This document shows positions 10,626 to 20,707 of a DNA stretch of 64,000 nt, piece by piece. Position numbers and translations under genes: made by a program. The notes under the pieces are model-generated. The model was not told where the DNA came from. It was given only the letters and a program-made list of their open reading frames with translations, and did not search any database. This DNA is from Planktothrix tepida PCC 9214 (GTDB taxonomy: Bacteria > Cyanobacteriota > Cyanobacteriia > Cyanobacteriales > Microcoleaceae), in contig NZ_LN889782.1 in NCBI RefSeq assembly GCF_900009145.1, forward strand, positions 235,081 through 299,080, written 5' to 3'. Each line of letters opens with the position of its first letter. The stretch's first letter is position 1.

Positions 10626-13388
10626 TTATAACGGATAATTCTGTTGTAAAAAGGCTTCCGCAGACGTGCGATCGCAGACTTCCCCATCTAATGTTGCTGT
10701 TAATAAATCATCTAACATTTGTTTAAATTGACGACCCGGTTTATATCCCATGGCTTTTAAATCATTCCCATTTAAAGCAGGTTTAATCTCCCGCAATTGG
10801 ATTAAATAGTTCCAAATGTGTCGTCTAACTTTTCGATCTGAATGAATAGCGATTAAAATTAACATCGGTAAACTATAAAGTTTAAATAACCAGAAAAATT
10901 GACTATTTTTTTCAGCTTGAGAAAGGGTTTCCAAAATTTTATCTTGAGCAGGTTCTAAATTTTTTAACCGTTCAATACTTTCAATCTGTAATTGAAGAGT
11001 TTGAGCTACTTTTTCTCGATATTGGGGAGATAAATAGGCAATTAACACTTCTAAGCGAACTTCCCAATGGGTTAAGGTTCGTTGGGAATCAAACCGTTGT
11101 AAACAGCGATCTACAGAGCGAATTTGTTGCCATAACTGGGGACTTAATTCTAAGGTTGGATGAATACACCGTAAGGCTTTTAATTCTCCTAAAAGTTGTA
11201 AAGATCGCTTCCAATAGTGAGACTGTAAAATATATCTTAACTCACTTTTTAAACGGGTTTCTAACGCCGGAACTCGACGATTTTGATCAAAGGATTTATT
11301 ACTTTCTTCCCGTTGTTTTTCATAAATTCCACTACTAATGGCATAACGAATATATTCTTTGGTTTGAGTTTCAATTTCAAATCCTAAACGCACCGCGAAC
11401 CGCACCGCACGATAAATTCGAGTCGGATCTTCAATAAAACTATTAGAGTGTAAAACTCTAATTTTTCGTTGTTCTAAATCTAAAACTCCCCCAAAAAAGT
11501 CTAATAATTCTCCAACCAGGGGAGGCGTTAACCGCAAAGCTAAGGCGTTAATGGTGAAATCTCGTCGATATAAATCTTGACGAATTGAACTCGCTTCTAC
11601 CTCTGGATTTGCCGCCGGATAGGGATAAAATTCGGTTCTCGCAGTAGCAATATCAATCCAAAGAGAATCTAAAATTGGATCATTATGCCATAATAAAGCA
11701 GCCGTTTGAAATTGTCCATGAACATCTAACCGCGCAGCCGGATAATGCTTTTGTAAATCCATGGCTAATTCTACGGCGGGAGAACTGAAAGATAGATTAT
11801 CTCCATTATAATTCGTATTTCCATAACATCCATCCACCACAATATCAATATCACTTAATACCACCGTTGTTTCGGGTTCTGCTAATAGTAAATCCCGTAC
11901 CGCACCGCCAACTAAATAAACCTGCCAGCCCCGTTTCTGTGCTAAAAAAGACAGATGATTTAATAAGGTTAATAACGGCGTTGCTAATCGTTCTTGTAAT
12001 AATTCTTCTAAGGTGGAACAAGTTACCCCCGGAATACACCCTTTTAAGGGGGATTTTTGCGGACGTTGCTGTTGATGGAGTAACCTTAAAACATCAGTTC
12101 GGGTGACAATTCCAACTAAATTTCCTTGATCTAAAACTGGCAACCGTCCAATATCATACGTCACCATTAAATATTCGATTTCGGGTAAAGTTGTATCCGG
12201 GGTAATGGTTTTTAATTGCGGGGTCATATATCCCTTAACAGGTGCATGACTAAACCCATGATGTAAGGCAATATCTAAATCTCGCCGGGAAATAATTCCC
12301 ACTAATTGATCTTGTTCATCAACGACTGATAGACCGGAATGACCATAGCGTAATAAAATTCGATGGGTTTCTTCTACAGAAGTATCAGGACGAATGGTTC
12401 TCACCGGAGAAGACATTAATTCTTTTGCTGTTGGTGGGTGAGGAATTTGTGCTTTTAATTGTTCTACTAATTGATTTAAAATTTCCGAAAAATTACCGTC
12501 TTTTAAGCTAACTGAAGCAGCACGGGTATGTCCTCCACCGCCATAGGGTTTAAACAATTCATTGAGATTTGTTTTCTCAATTCGAGACCGTCCAATAATA
12601 CTGAATCGATCCCCTTCTCCTTTGCCATATTGATGTCCTAAGAGTAAGGCATCGCTTTCAGTTAAATCGATTAATTCAGACGCAACACTGGATAAACCGG
12701 GCACATATTCATCGGTTTTTAATAATACCCAAGCAACAGTATATCCTCGAATGGTTGATTTTTTTAGTTGGTCTAATGCCAGGGTTAATAAATCTTGTAA
12801 TTTAGGCGGTAAACCCGGTTCTACATATTCTGAAATCACAGGTAAACTTGCCCCTTGCTGCATTAACCAAGCTAACGCCATGGCATCTCTCGCAGTGGAA
12901 TGGGGGAAGGTTAAAGACCCTGTATCTAAATGAATTCCTAACGCCATTACCGTTGCTTCTGCTGTGTTTAAAACCACCGGTTGAGCAGAATTTTGAGCGA
13001 AGATTTGTAATTGTTCAACAATTAAAGTTGTGGTGGCACCCACGGCTTCAATATAGGTTTCTGTAGCGGGAATATCGGATTTGATATCGGGATGATGATC
13101 ATAAATTCTAATGGTTGATAAATTGGCTAATTTAAACCATTCTGCACTTTTTCCTAAGCGATCGCAACTTTGGGTATCAACCACAGTAATTGAATGAATT
13201 TTATTGGGATTAACTGACCGACGTTCAATTAAAGGAAATTCATCTCGATAAAACGCTAAAAAATCTCTCACCGCCGGATGACTTCCCCCGGACAATACTA
13301 TTCGACTTCCGGGATAAATTCGAGTCAGTCCCACCGCCGCACCCAAAGCATCAAAATCAACAGTTGTATGGCATAAAATTAAGTGCAT
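10626..13388 (-). CDS. CCA-/A-adding tRNA nucleotidyltransferase fused to DHH and CBS domains
   Basis: This 920-residue fusion is known in cyanobacteria and some deep-branching bacteria. The N-terminal DHH phosphoesterase-like domain (1-~310) has DFDALGAAVGL, DHHPD and GGGGHTRAAS. Two CBS domains (about 320-430) follow, likely binding adenine nucleotides. The class II nucleotidyltransferase part (about 465 to the end) has VYLVGGAVRDLLL, LSDIDIVVDG and RRDFTINALALRL. It should add the A or the CCA of tRNA 3' ends; in organisms with split enzymes one copy adds CC and the other A, and sequence alone does not decide. It is convergent with the phosphatase gene, with only 6 bases between their ends. 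Confidence 0.92.
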   Translation of the reverse strand: MHLILCHTTVDFDALGAAVGLTRIYPGSRIVLSGGSHPAVRDFLAFYRDEFPLIERRSVNPNKIHSITVVDTQSCDRLGKSAEWFKLANLSTIRIYDHHPDIKSDIPATETYIEAVGATTTLIVEQLQIFAQNSAQPVVLNTAEATVMALGIHLDTGSLTFPHSTARDAMALAWLMQQGASLPVISEYVEPGLPPKLQDLLTLALDQLKKSTIRGYTVAWVLLKTDEYVPGLSSVASELIDLTESDALLLGHQYGKGEGDRFSIIGRSRIEKTNLNELFKPYGGGGHTRAASVSLKDGNFSEILNQLVEQLKAQIPHPPTAKELMSSPVRTIRPDTSVEETHRILLRYGHSGLSVVDEQDQLVGIISRRDLDIALHHGFSHAPVKGYMTPQLKTITPDTTLPEIEYLMVTYDIGRLPVLDQGNLVGIVTRTDVLRLLHQQQRPQKSPLKGCIPGVTCSTLEELLQERLATPLLTLLNHLSFLAQKRGWQVYLVGGAVRDLLLAEPETTVVLSDIDIVVDGCYGNTNYNGDNLSFSSPAVELAMDLQKHYPAARLDVHGQFQTAALLWHNDPILDSLWIDIATARTEFYPYPAANPEVEASSIRQDLYRRDFTINALALRLTPPLVGELLDFFGGVLDLEQRKIRVLHSNSFIEDPTRIYRAVRFAVRLGFEIETQTKEYIRYAISSGIYEKQREESNKSFDQNRRVPALETRLKSELRYILQSHYWKRSLQLLGELKALRCIHPTLELSPQLWQQIRSVDRCLQRFDSQRTLTHWEVRLEVLIAYLSPQYREKVAQTLQLQIESIERLKNLEPAQDKILETLSQAEKNSQFFWLFKLYSLPMLILIAIHSDRKVRRHIWNYLIQLREIKPALNGNDLKAMGYKPGRQFKQMLDDLLTATLDGEVCDRTSAEAFLQQNYPL

Positions 13389-13411
13389 AAAATTAGGAGT
13401 AGGGTGTGTGG

Positions 13412-13430
13412 AACAGGCATCTTGCCTGTT
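13412..13430. repeat. AACAGGC-GCCTGTT hairpin repeat
   Basis: AACAGGC (13412-13418), a five-base ATCTT loop and GCCTGTT (13424-13430) form a perfect 7-bp hairpin between two minus-strand genes. This short palindrome is a familiar dispersed repeat in cyanobacterial intergenic DNA. It has no T tract, so it is not a classic terminator. It sits upstream of the nucleotidyltransferase gene. Confidence 0.55.
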
Positions 13431-13455
13431 AAGTGGGGTGGCGGATGTATTTTAA

Positions 13456-14841
13456 TTAAGTTGGCTCTTTCATTAATTTTACCATAAAAAATCCATCCAT
13501 ATTCTGTCTATGGGGCCAGATTTTAATCCAGCCTTCTGGTTCAGGAGAAAGGGTAAAATTCCCAGGAGGAGGTAAAATTTTCCAATTAGAATGTTGGCTT
13601 AAAAAGGTTTGAATTAAGGTTTCATTTTCTTGGGGATGGAGGGTACAGGTAGAATAAACTAAACAGCCTCCCGGTTTAACCCAAGTTTGGGTAATTTCTA
13701 ATAACTCCGATTGAAGTTGAGACAACTCTTTAATATTTTTAGGATCATGTCTCCAGCGTCCATCCGCCCGCCGATGTAACGTTCCTAAACCCGAACAAGG
13801 TGCATCTAATAATAGCCGATCTGCAACCTCAAAATAACCTTTTAACTCCCGAATATCTCCCTGTTGAGGATGGATAGAATTGAGTTGTAATCGGGTTGAA
13901 TTTTGCTGAACTTTTTTTAATCGAGATTTAATCGAATCAAAGGCTAAAATTTTACCTTGATCTTGCATTAATTCAGCAATATGGGTGGTTTTTCCTCCGG
14001 GGGCGGCACAAGCATCAATAATGACTTCTCCAGGTTTTGGATCTAATAAATAACTCACCCATTGAGCACTACTATCTTGAATTGACCACCACCCTTGATC
14101 ATAACCGGGTAAATTTTGAATTGCACCGACACTTCCCGTTAATCTTAATCCTAAAGAAAGTCCAGAAATTCGATGAACTGCAATTCCCCTTTCTTTAAAT
14201 TCAGATTCTACTGTTTCTAAGGTTGTTTTTAACAAATTAATTCTTAAATCAAGGGGGGGAGATTGATTAAACCAAGTACAAAGCTGTTTTGTTTCTTCTA
14301 ATCCTAAACTATCTAACCAAAATTGAATCAACCAGTCAGGAAAACTATAGAGAATTCCTAATTTTTCGATGGGATTTTGGGGTAACTCAAAACAGGTAAA
14401 AATAGAATCAGGTGTTTCTAAAGGACAATTTCCTTGCTCTCGAATATAATGTCTTAATATCCCATTCACAAAACCACTAAAGTGCGTTAAGCCATTTTGT
14501 TTAACTAATTCCACACTGGTATCTACCGCAGCCGAATTGGGAATCTGATTGAGATAGCAAATTTGATAAAAACCAAGATGTAGTATAGTACGAATATCCG
14601 GGTGCTGTTGATGGGATTTTTTAGAAGCTAAGTAATCGATTAAGGTATCGAGCGATCGCCTTCTACGAACACAGCCATAGACTAATTCGGTGGTTAAGCG
14701 TCGGTTAATATCCGATAAATCAGATTGACGAAGCCATTGATCTAAAACCACATCAGCCAGCCCACCCCGTCGGTTAATGTCTCGGAGAGCTAAAAATGCA
14801 ACTTGGCGCGGATTATTATTCACAGTTATTTTAACACTCAA
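13456..14841 (-). CDS. rsmB: 16S rRNA (cytosine(967)-C(5))-methyltransferase
   Basis: The protein has 461 residues. An N-terminal NusB-like helical RNA-binding domain (about 1-150, NPRQVAFLALRDI... and ADVVLDQWL) precedes a SAM-dependent methyltransferase domain. That domain contains DACAAPGGKTTHIAELM (SAM loop), the catalytic PC motif DAPCSGLGTLHRR, and the second cysteine in VYSTCTLHPQENE. The product methylates C967 of 16S rRNA using SAM. The start used is a TTG at 14841, because no ATG precedes the conserved N-terminus. It is divergent from the cyclase gene across 72 bases, which must hold both promoters. Confidence 0.93.
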   Translation of the reverse strand: MSVKITVNNNPRQVAFLALRDINRRGGLADVVLDQWLRQSDLSDINRRLTTELVYGCVRRRRSLDTLIDYLASKKSHQQHPDIRTILHLGFYQICYLNQIPNSAAVDTSVELVKQNGLTHFSGFVNGILRHYIREQGNCPLETPDSIFTCFELPQNPIEKLGILYSFPDWLIQFWLDSLGLEETKQLCTWFNQSPPLDLRINLLKTTLETVESEFKERGIAVHRISGLSLGLRLTGSVGAIQNLPGYDQGWWSIQDSSAQWVSYLLDPKPGEVIIDACAAPGGKTTHIAELMQDQGKILAFDSIKSRLKKVQQNSTRLQLNSIHPQQGDIRELKGYFEVADRLLLDAPCSGLGTLHRRADGRWRHDPKNIKELSQLQSELLEITQTWVKPGGCLVYSTCTLHPQENETLIQTFLSQHSNWKILPPPGNFTLSPEPEGWIKIWPHRQNMDGFFMVKLMKEPT

Positions 14842-14913
14842 TTCAACTTAATTGGACAATAATTTATCCCAGATAGATTGTATTGAACTCATAGCTGAAA
14901 CCCCAAATAAACC

Positions 14914-16257
14914 ATGACTACAACTGACTCAAGACTATCAGAAATTGGTGCATTTATTCAAACCAACCTCAAGAAGTTTTCTTCAAATTTAGCTCCAACT
15001 AAAGCTCAAACTTATGACGATTGGCGAAAGCATTTTCTTTACCAACGTTTAAGTTTAGGTTTTACTTTAGCTCTGATTTCCTATTTTACCTTTACTCTTT
15101 CACAAATTAACAATTTTTTCTTTGATCCCGACCATTTCCAGCCGTCCTGGTTAGCCACACAAGTCGTCGCTGAGTTAGGTTTAATTATTGGTTTAGTCCT
15201 GCTGCGAACTCCCTTGGGGATGAAATATCCGGGGTTAATGTTTCTGTTATTATCTTGGGTCGTCACAATTACCCCGCAAATTCGAGAAAACCTAAACGGA
15301 ATTGCTACTGCTTCCATTATTGAATGGCCGTTAATGTTTTTTTCTCAAGCTACATTAATTCCGGTTTATTGGCCTTTACATTTAATTTCTCAATTAGGGG
15401 TTTTGATCTATTATCACGGAAGCCAAATTTTATTTAATTTAAAACTGGTTCTTCCAGCCCCTTGGATGACAGCAGAGTTCTTATCTCTGTATTTATTTTG
15501 GATTTGTTTAATTTGCAATCTTTCAGTGTATTTATATGATCGGTTAGCGCGTTCGGAATTTAAGTCTCGTCAAGCCTTAGAAAAAGCTTATGATCTAGTT
15601 AAAGAAGAACAGGAACGCTCCGAAAGTTTACTCTTAAATATTTTACCCCATTCCATTGCCCAACGGCTAAAACTACAACCTAGTACCATTGCCGATAGTT
15701 TTACCGATGCAGGCGTTTTATTTGCCGATATTGTGGGTTTTACGGAACTTTCAGGACAGTTTAATCCGGCTGAATTAGTTAATTTACTCAATCAAATCTT
15801 TTCGGAATTTGATCATTTAGCCGAATTACATGGGCTAGAAAAAATTAAAACCATCGGGGATTCTTATATGGTGGTTTCCGGTTTACCCATTCCCCATGAT
15901 GATTATGCAGAAGCGATCGCAGATATGGCTTTAGATATGCAACGAACCCTGAAAGAATTTAATGTCAAAACTCAACAAAATTTTCATATTAGAATTGGAA
16001 TTGCAACCGGGCCAGTGGTGGCGGGAGTCATTGGAATTAAGAAATTTATTTATGATTTATGGGGAGATACGGTTAATCTAGCAAGTCGGATGGAATCTCA
16101 TGGACTTACCGATGAAATTCAAGTCACAGAAACTACTTATTTAGCCTTGAAAAAACAATACCAATTTGAAAAACGAGGGACAATTTTAGTTAAAGGGAAG
16201 GGAGAAATGACCACCTATTTATTAAAAGGGAAAACAGACTCAAGGGGTTCGGGTTAG
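14914..16257 (+). CDS. Membrane-bound class III adenylate cyclase
   Basis: About five or six membrane spans (residues ~50-210) are followed by a short helical linker (QERSESLLLNILPHSIAQRL) and a class III cyclase domain (about 265-435). Both metal aspartates are visible (VLFADIVGFTEL and TIGDSYMVVSG), as is the transition-state segment LWGDTVNLASRM. The substrate-specifying positions read K in EKIKTIGD and D in IYDLWGD, the pair expected for ATP, so cAMP rather than cGMP is the likely product. The linker-cyclase layout matches the eukaryote-like CyaA-type cyclases of cyanobacteria. Confidence 0.9.
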   Translation: MTTTDSRLSEIGAFIQTNLKKFSSNLAPTKAQTYDDWRKHFLYQRLSLGFTLALISYFTFTLSQINNFFFDPDHFQPSWLATQVVAELGLIIGLVLLRTPLGMKYPGLMFLLLSWVVTITPQIRENLNGIATASIIEWPLMFFSQATLIPVYWPLHLISQLGVLIYYHGSQILFNLKLVLPAPWMTAEFLSLYLFWICLICNLSVYLYDRLARSEFKSRQALEKAYDLVKEEQERSESLLLNILPHSIAQRLKLQPSTIADSFTDAGVLFADIVGFTELSGQFNPAELVNLLNQIFSEFDHLAELHGLEKIKTIGDSYMVVSGLPIPHDDYAEAIADMALDMQRTLKEFNVKTQQNFHIRIGIATGPVVAGVIGIKKFIYDLWGDTVNLASRMESHGLTDEIQVTETTYLALKKQYQFEKRGTILVKGKGEMTTYLLKGKTDSRGSG

Positions 16258-16413
16258 CATTCATTAACCCTTGAATACATAAACCTATCCAGATCAGACA
16301 CTCAGGATTAGGATTAGAATTTCCGAAAAACAGGTCTTGACGGTTGTGGTTATTCTTAGAGACAATCAGAATTAAGACTATTAATCTGGTTAGAACAGAA
16401 TGGACTCAAACCT

Positions 16414-16932
16414 ATGAAAGCAACGCTATTAGCCTTAACTCTAATCCTGTCCTTGAGTATGGGTCAGATTGTTCAAGCTAAAACCCTAACAGAAAATGAA
16501 ATTTCGGGTTTACAAGACTCACCAACGGTAACTGAAATAGCCCAAAATACTGCATCAATTACCATTGGACAAGCCGCCGATCTAGTCACACAATGGTTAA
16601 ATGCTAAATCCAGAATTTTTGCTTCTCCCTTTGACCGTGAGATTGTTCTAAATTTAACCACAGGTAAGTTATGTGCTGACACTTTAAAAGCGATTGATTT
16701 TTTAATTCAAAATAATTCTCACTATGAATATGGAGTGCAGAAAGTTGAATCCATCGAACAATTTGCAGCATCGGGAAATAAAGCTACCATCCAAGTTAAA
16801 GTGACAGAAGATACGACTTTATACAGTAATGGTAAAGTTTCCGAAAGTAGCTTTAATACCAAAACAGTTCGTTATAATTTAGAGAATTGGGATGGGATTT
16901 GGAAAATTGCTAACTCTCAAGTTCTGAATTAA
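16414..16932 (+). CDS. Exported IMS (ARC6-like C-terminal) domain protein
   Basis: This 172-residue protein has a clear signal peptide (MKATLLALTLILSLSMG, cleavage near VQA-K). The rest is a single IMS/DUF4101-type domain (about 50-170): ITIGQAADLVTQWLNAKSRIF, DREIVLNLTTGKL and a C-terminal YNLENWDGIWKIA. The domain is also found at the C-terminus of the division proteins ARC6 and PARC6, and it occurs alone in many cyanobacterial proteins of unknown role. It is the first of two small genes, followed 34 bases later by a DUF29 gene on the same strand. Confidence 0.75.
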   Translation: MKATLLALTLILSLSMGQIVQAKTLTENEISGLQDSPTVTEIAQNTASITIGQAADLVTQWLNAKSRIFASPFDREIVLNLTTGKLCADTLKAIDFLIQNNSHYEYGVQKVESIEQFAASGNKATIQVKVTEDTTLYSNGKVSESSFNTKTVRYNLENWDGIWKIANSQVLN

Positions 16933-16966
16933 ATCCTTAAAAAATAGCGATCACCAGTCATTAATT

Positions 16967-17479
16967 ATGGTACAAGAACTCAGTGATTTAAGGACTTGCA
17001 TCGAAGAACAACGCTATGAGGAAGCGTTAATCATTATTGATGAACTTGAGGGAATGAGTCGCAAATCCATTTTAAGAACGATTAAATCCTTTTTAATTCG
17101 GTTAATCATTCATTTAATTAAAAACCAAATTGAACAACGATTAACTAATTCTTGGATTGCGTCTATTTCTGATTCTATTATCCAAATTCAAGATCTGAAT
17201 CTACAAGACAATAAAAAATCCCACTATCTAAAAATAGAGGAATGGGATGATTTATTAGATGAAGCCTTTGCTGCATCCATTCGTCCTGCGAGTGTTGAAG
17301 TGTTAAATGGAACCCTCAAACCTCATCAATTAATCGAACAAATTGATAAAACTCAAATTCTGGAAATTGCAAAACAGTTAATTCTATTAACCTATAACTC
17401 TTCTTCGCGTAATTTACCGGATAGTATTGATAATAATTTAGCTCAATTACCCGGAGCAGAAAATTGGTTTTCCGATTAA
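16967..17479 (+). CDS. DUF29 family protein
   Basis: This 170-residue, helix-rich protein has no known function. It shows the DUF29 pattern: an N-terminal LRTCIEEQRYEEALIIIDELEGMS, then a basic helical segment IKSFLIRLIIHLIKNQIEQR where most relatives have a hydrophobic helix followed by W, then a weakly conserved acidic tail. No membrane span or catalytic motif is evident. It is followed by a gap with the AGAAACC palindromic repeats and then by convergent pdhA. Confidence 0.65.
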   Translation: MVQELSDLRTCIEEQRYEEALIIIDELEGMSRKSILRTIKSFLIRLIIHLIKNQIEQRLTNSWIASISDSIIQIQDLNLQDNKKSHYLKIEEWDDLLDEAFAASIRPASVEVLNGTLKPHQLIEQIDKTQILEIAKQLILLTYNSSSRNLPDSIDNNLAQLPGAENWFSD

Positions 17480-17530
17480 TTATTAAAATCAAGGAATCCC
17501 TTGGAAAGAAGGACATTAAATCTCCTGTTA

Positions 17531-17597
17531 AGAAACCGGGTTTCTCATTGTTATCTCAGTAAAAACAACAAAATTTCTATTAAAAAACCCGGTTTCT
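17531..17597. repeat. Pair of AGAAACC-GGTTTCT palindromic repeats
   Basis: A near-perfect palindrome, AGAAACCGGGTTTCT, lies at 17531-17545. A partial second copy, AAACCCGGTTTCT, lies at 17585-17597. The two copies can pair with each other as one long hairpin between the converging DUF29 and pdhA genes, so they may double as a transcription stop. A third copy occurs at 50083-50097. Palindromes of this kind are common dispersed repeats in filamentous cyanobacteria. Confidence 0.6.
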
Positions 17598-17616
17598 GTG
17601 TTCTGTGATTTACCGT

Positions 17617-18651
17617 TTATTCATCTTCTGCATAAACATAACGGTAAAGATCTTTTGGATCAGGTTCAGGACTACTTTGGGCAAATTCAACCGCATCATC
17701 AATAGTCGCTTGAACTTGTTGATCAATTGCTTTTAATTCCTCCTGGGTTGCTAAATTATGTTCCGTTAAATACGCTGCAAATTTTTTAATCGGATCACGA
17801 GCAAACCAAAATTCTTTCTCCTCTTTATCCCTTAATTCATCAGGATCTGCCAAAGAATGTCCTCGAAAACGATAGGTTAACGCTTCGACTAAGGTTGGGC
17901 CTTCCCCAGCGCGAGCACGAGCAACGGCTTTTTTAGCCACTTCTCGAACCGCTAAAACATCCATCCCATCGACTTCATAACCCGGCATTCCAAAAGCAGG
18001 GCCTTTTTTGTAGATTTCGGGGTCAGAAGTTGCCCGCTCATGGGCCATCCCGATCGCCCATTTATTATTTTCGACCACATAAATAATCGGCAATTTCCAT
18101 AATGTTGCCATGTTCAAACATTCAAAGAATTGACCGTTATTACAAGCTCCATCGCCAAAGAAACACATGGTTACTTGATCTGCATTGGGATCATTCATGG
18201 CTTCCCGACGGTATTTACTTTGAAAAGCCGCACCTGTAGCAACTGGAATTCCTTCAGCAACAAAGGCAAACCCCCCTAATAAATTATGTTCAGAGGAGAA
18301 TAAGTGCATCGAGCCACCCCGACCCTTAGAACAGCCTGTAGCCTTGCCAAATAATTCCGCCATGACTTGACGAGGGGGAACTCCCGCGCTCAACGCATGA
18401 ACGTGATCCCGATAGGTACTACAAACATAATCTTCATTTCGGCGACCGGCGCGGATCATCCCCGTCGCAACGGCTTCTTGACCGTTGTACAGGTGGACAA
18501 AACCGAACATTTTGCCCCGATAATACATCTCAGCGCATTTATCTTCAAACAACCGCCCCAAAACCATATCCTCATACAGCATTAACCCTTCATCACGGGT
18601 TACAGCCGTTGCATCCGCCTTAAATGTCGGTAACGTGCGTTCCTGTACCAT
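17617..18651 (-). CDS. pdhA: Pyruvate dehydrogenase E1 component, alpha subunit
   Basis: The 344-residue protein is the thiamine-diphosphate-binding half of the E1 heterotetramer, which decarboxylates pyruvate and passes the acetyl group to E2 lipoate. The ThDP motif is clear: [17 protein letters not shown] followed by [30 protein letters not shown] and the phosphorylation-loop region [16 protein letters not shown] are family-typical. ATG 18651 ([10 protein letters not shown]) is preferred to a TTG three codons upstream. No E1-beta gene is adjacent, as is usual in cyanobacteria, where pdh genes are scattered. Confidence 0.95.
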   Translation of the reverse strand: MVQERTLPTFKADATAVTRDEGLMLYEDMVLGRLFEDKCAEMYYRGKMFGFVHLYNGQEAVATGMIRAGRRNEDYVCSTYRDHVHALSAGVPPRQVMAELFGKATGCSKGRGGSMHLFSSEHNLLGGFAFVAEGIPVATGAAFQSKYRREAMNDPNADQVTMCFFGDGACNNGQFFECLNMATLWKLPIIYVVENNKWAIGMAHERATSDPEIYKKGPAFGMPGYEVDGMDVLAVREVAKKAVARARAGEGPTLVEALTYRFRGHSLADPDELRDKEEKEFWFARDPIKKFAAYLTEHNLATQEELKAIDQQVQATIDDAVEFAQSSPEPDPKDLYRYVYAEDE

Positions 18652-18933
18652 TGTTTCCAATCACCTTTACCAATTTGAATTTATATTTTACCAGGGCTGT
18701 TTCATCTTCAAGTTAAAAAGACTAAAAAAAGAGGGCTGGGACTAGCCGTGCTTTTTGGCGCATCACTATTTAATAAAATCGAAAGCCAGGGCGATACCAC
18801 TACCTATCAGTATAGCAATTTTTTTATCAAAAAACAATACCCAATTCCTGAATTGTATATTTGTAAAAAGTTAATCAATTTAGAGTATTTAAAGTCTGAT
18901 TCCCCGAAAAAAAGAAGATGATAAAACAAAACC

Positions 18934-19026
18934 TATAGCGCTACTTGAAGAGGGGACAGGGAACAGTAAGAAGTGAAAGGGTTTGAGAATTCAGAAATGT
19001 CAAACACCGTAATGCGTAGTGCTATA
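18934..19026. mobile_element. MITE-like element, copy 1 (93 bp)
   Basis: The element begins TATAGCGCTAC (18934-18944) and ends GTAGTGCTATA (19016-19026), giving 11-bp terminal inverted repeats with one mismatch. It shares a 24-bp identical internal block (18961-18984) and the same ends with a second copy at 44673-44779. It has no coding capacity, so it should be mobilised in trans. The TA at each outer end would fit a TA target duplication as made by IS630/Tc1-type transposases, which is an inference. The rest of the ~550-base gap between pdhA and the MBOAT gene shows only short hairpins. Confidence 0.7.
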
Positions 19027-19198
19027 TAAAAAAGTGTTTTTTATAAAAATCAATAATTTCCAAAATAGCTTTCGGGCTTTCTAATTAATCGTCCCCTTTT
19101 CTGCTATACTTTTAAAACATGAAACCCCTCTGGGGAGAAGGCGTAGTGTTACGTTTTCTCTTTTTTGCCGACAGTCAATCGCTAACAGCCAACCATTC

Positions 19199-20671
19199 AT
19201 GACATTTATATCTGTTCTCTACGCACTATTTTTATTAATTCTATTAATATTTTATTGGATTCTTCCGTGGAAGTTTTGGCGACTTTTTATCCTATTAATA
19301 GCGAGTCTAATTTTTTATAGTACATTACAAATTCAATATATTCCTTTACTGTTGCTATGGACAGTATTTAACTTTGGTTTAGCCTTAACCATTGTAGAAC
19401 CCCAAGAATGGGAAATTCCTCACATTTCTTGGAATCGTCGTCGCTCTTTCTTGTTAACCCTAGGTATTATCATTAATGTTTTAATTTTAGTTGGGTTTAA
19501 ATATTTACCCTTTATTTTCAATATTGTAGGAACCGCGTGGAATCTTCCTGTGATTATTAATACAGGGAATTGGATTGATCAATATGTCATGGCGCCTTTA
19601 GGGTTAAGTTTTTTCTGCTTTGAACTCATCGCTTATTTAGTTGATGTTTATCGAGGTGCACCCGCATCTACTTCTCTCCTCGAATTTGCCGCTTATAAAA
19701 TATTTTTTGCTAAACTAATTTCAGGGCCAATCACTCGTTATCATCATCTGAATAATCAATTTAGAACCCTAAAATTTCCGGTTCCTGAACAAATTGCTGA
19801 TGGGTTATGGTTACTCGCTAGAGGTGCAATGAAGAAAGGACTGTTAGCTGATAATTTAGGGATTTTAGTAGATCTCAGTTTCAGTAATTTACAACGAGCC
19901 GGAAGTGGGGATTTGTGGTTAGCAACCTTTGCTTATGGATTACAATTATATCTTGATTTTAGCGGTTATGTTGATTTAGCCAGAGGCACAGCATTACTCT
20001 TGGGATTGAGTTTACCTATTAACTTTGATGCACCTTATTTTACCACCAGTATTGCCGATTTTTGGCGACGTTGGCATATAACATTAGGCGATTGGTTACG
20101 GAATTATTTATATTTTCCTTTAGGTGGTTCTAGGGTGGGATTATTTCGCACTTGTCTGAATTTAATCATCGTCATGTTAATCGCTGGAATTTGGCATGGT
20201 GCGGCTTGGGGATTTGTCGTTTGGGGAGGATTACATGGTTTAGCATTAGTAATTCATCGCCTCACAGACGCAATATTTACGAAATTATCTATAACCTGGA
20301 TTTGGAAAAGTTTACCTGGTGTTTTTATCGCTTGGTTAATCACTCAATTAATGGTATTTACCGCTTGGATTTTCTTTAGAATTCCCAATTTACAAGATTC
20401 TGGGTGGGTTATTCATCATTTATGGGGTCATACGGCTGATGTACAGTTTGCTCATAAAGTTTATGTTGAAGCTTTAGGTTTAGAACGACACAATCTTGTC
20501 ATTGTATTAGCTTCTATTTTTGGATTAATGGCTTTGACAACGTTCTTAAACCGAGGGTTAAAATTAGAGTTAAATTGGACAGTCAAATTAGCCTTAGTCC
20601 CCCTTAGCTTTTTTGCGGTTTGGCTATTAGCACCTGAAGGCGGTTTACCCTATATTTATTTTGATTTTTAA
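19199..20671 (+). CDS. MBOAT family membrane-bound O-acyltransferase
   Basis: The 490-residue integral membrane protein has about ten or more hydrophobic spans and matches the AlgI/DltB-type bacterial MBOAT proteins. The block DFSGYVDLARGTALLLGLSLP, then DFWRRWHITLGDWLRNYLYFPLGGSR, then GIWHGAAWGFVVWGGLHG carries the catalytic histidine and is diagnostic. Such proteins move acetyl or other acyl groups across the membrane onto exported polysaccharides, usually with an SGNH-fold partner. The DUF1574 gene at 26447-30010, which has SGNH-like motifs, could be that partner. Confidence 0.92.
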   Translation: MTFISVLYALFLLILLIFYWILPWKFWRLFILLIASLIFYSTLQIQYIPLLLLWTVFNFGLALTIVEPQEWEIPHISWNRRRSFLLTLGIIINVLILVGFKYLPFIFNIVGTAWNLPVIINTGNWIDQYVMAPLGLSFFCFELIAYLVDVYRGAPASTSLLEFAAYKIFFAKLISGPITRYHHLNNQFRTLKFPVPEQIADGLWLLARGAMKKGLLADNLGILVDLSFSNLQRAGSGDLWLATFAYGLQLYLDFSGYVDLARGTALLLGLSLPINFDAPYFTTSIADFWRRWHITLGDWLRNYLYFPLGGSRVGLFRTCLNLIIVMLIAGIWHGAAWGFVVWGGLHGLALVIHRLTDAIFTKLSITWIWKSLPGVFIAWLITQLMVFTAWIFFRIPNLQDSGWVIHHLWGHTADVQFAHKVYVEALGLERHNLVIVLASIFGLMALTTFLNRGLKLELNWTVKLALVPLSFFAVWLLAPEGGLPYIYFDF

Positions 20672-20707
20672 TTGTTATAAAAGGCAATAGGGAAGATTTT
20701 AATCCAT

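Noticed and set aside
16336..16365. Promoter for the IMS-domain gene (TTGACG and GACAAT)
   Set aside because: The -10 is weak and spacing is 18; not strong enough to list.
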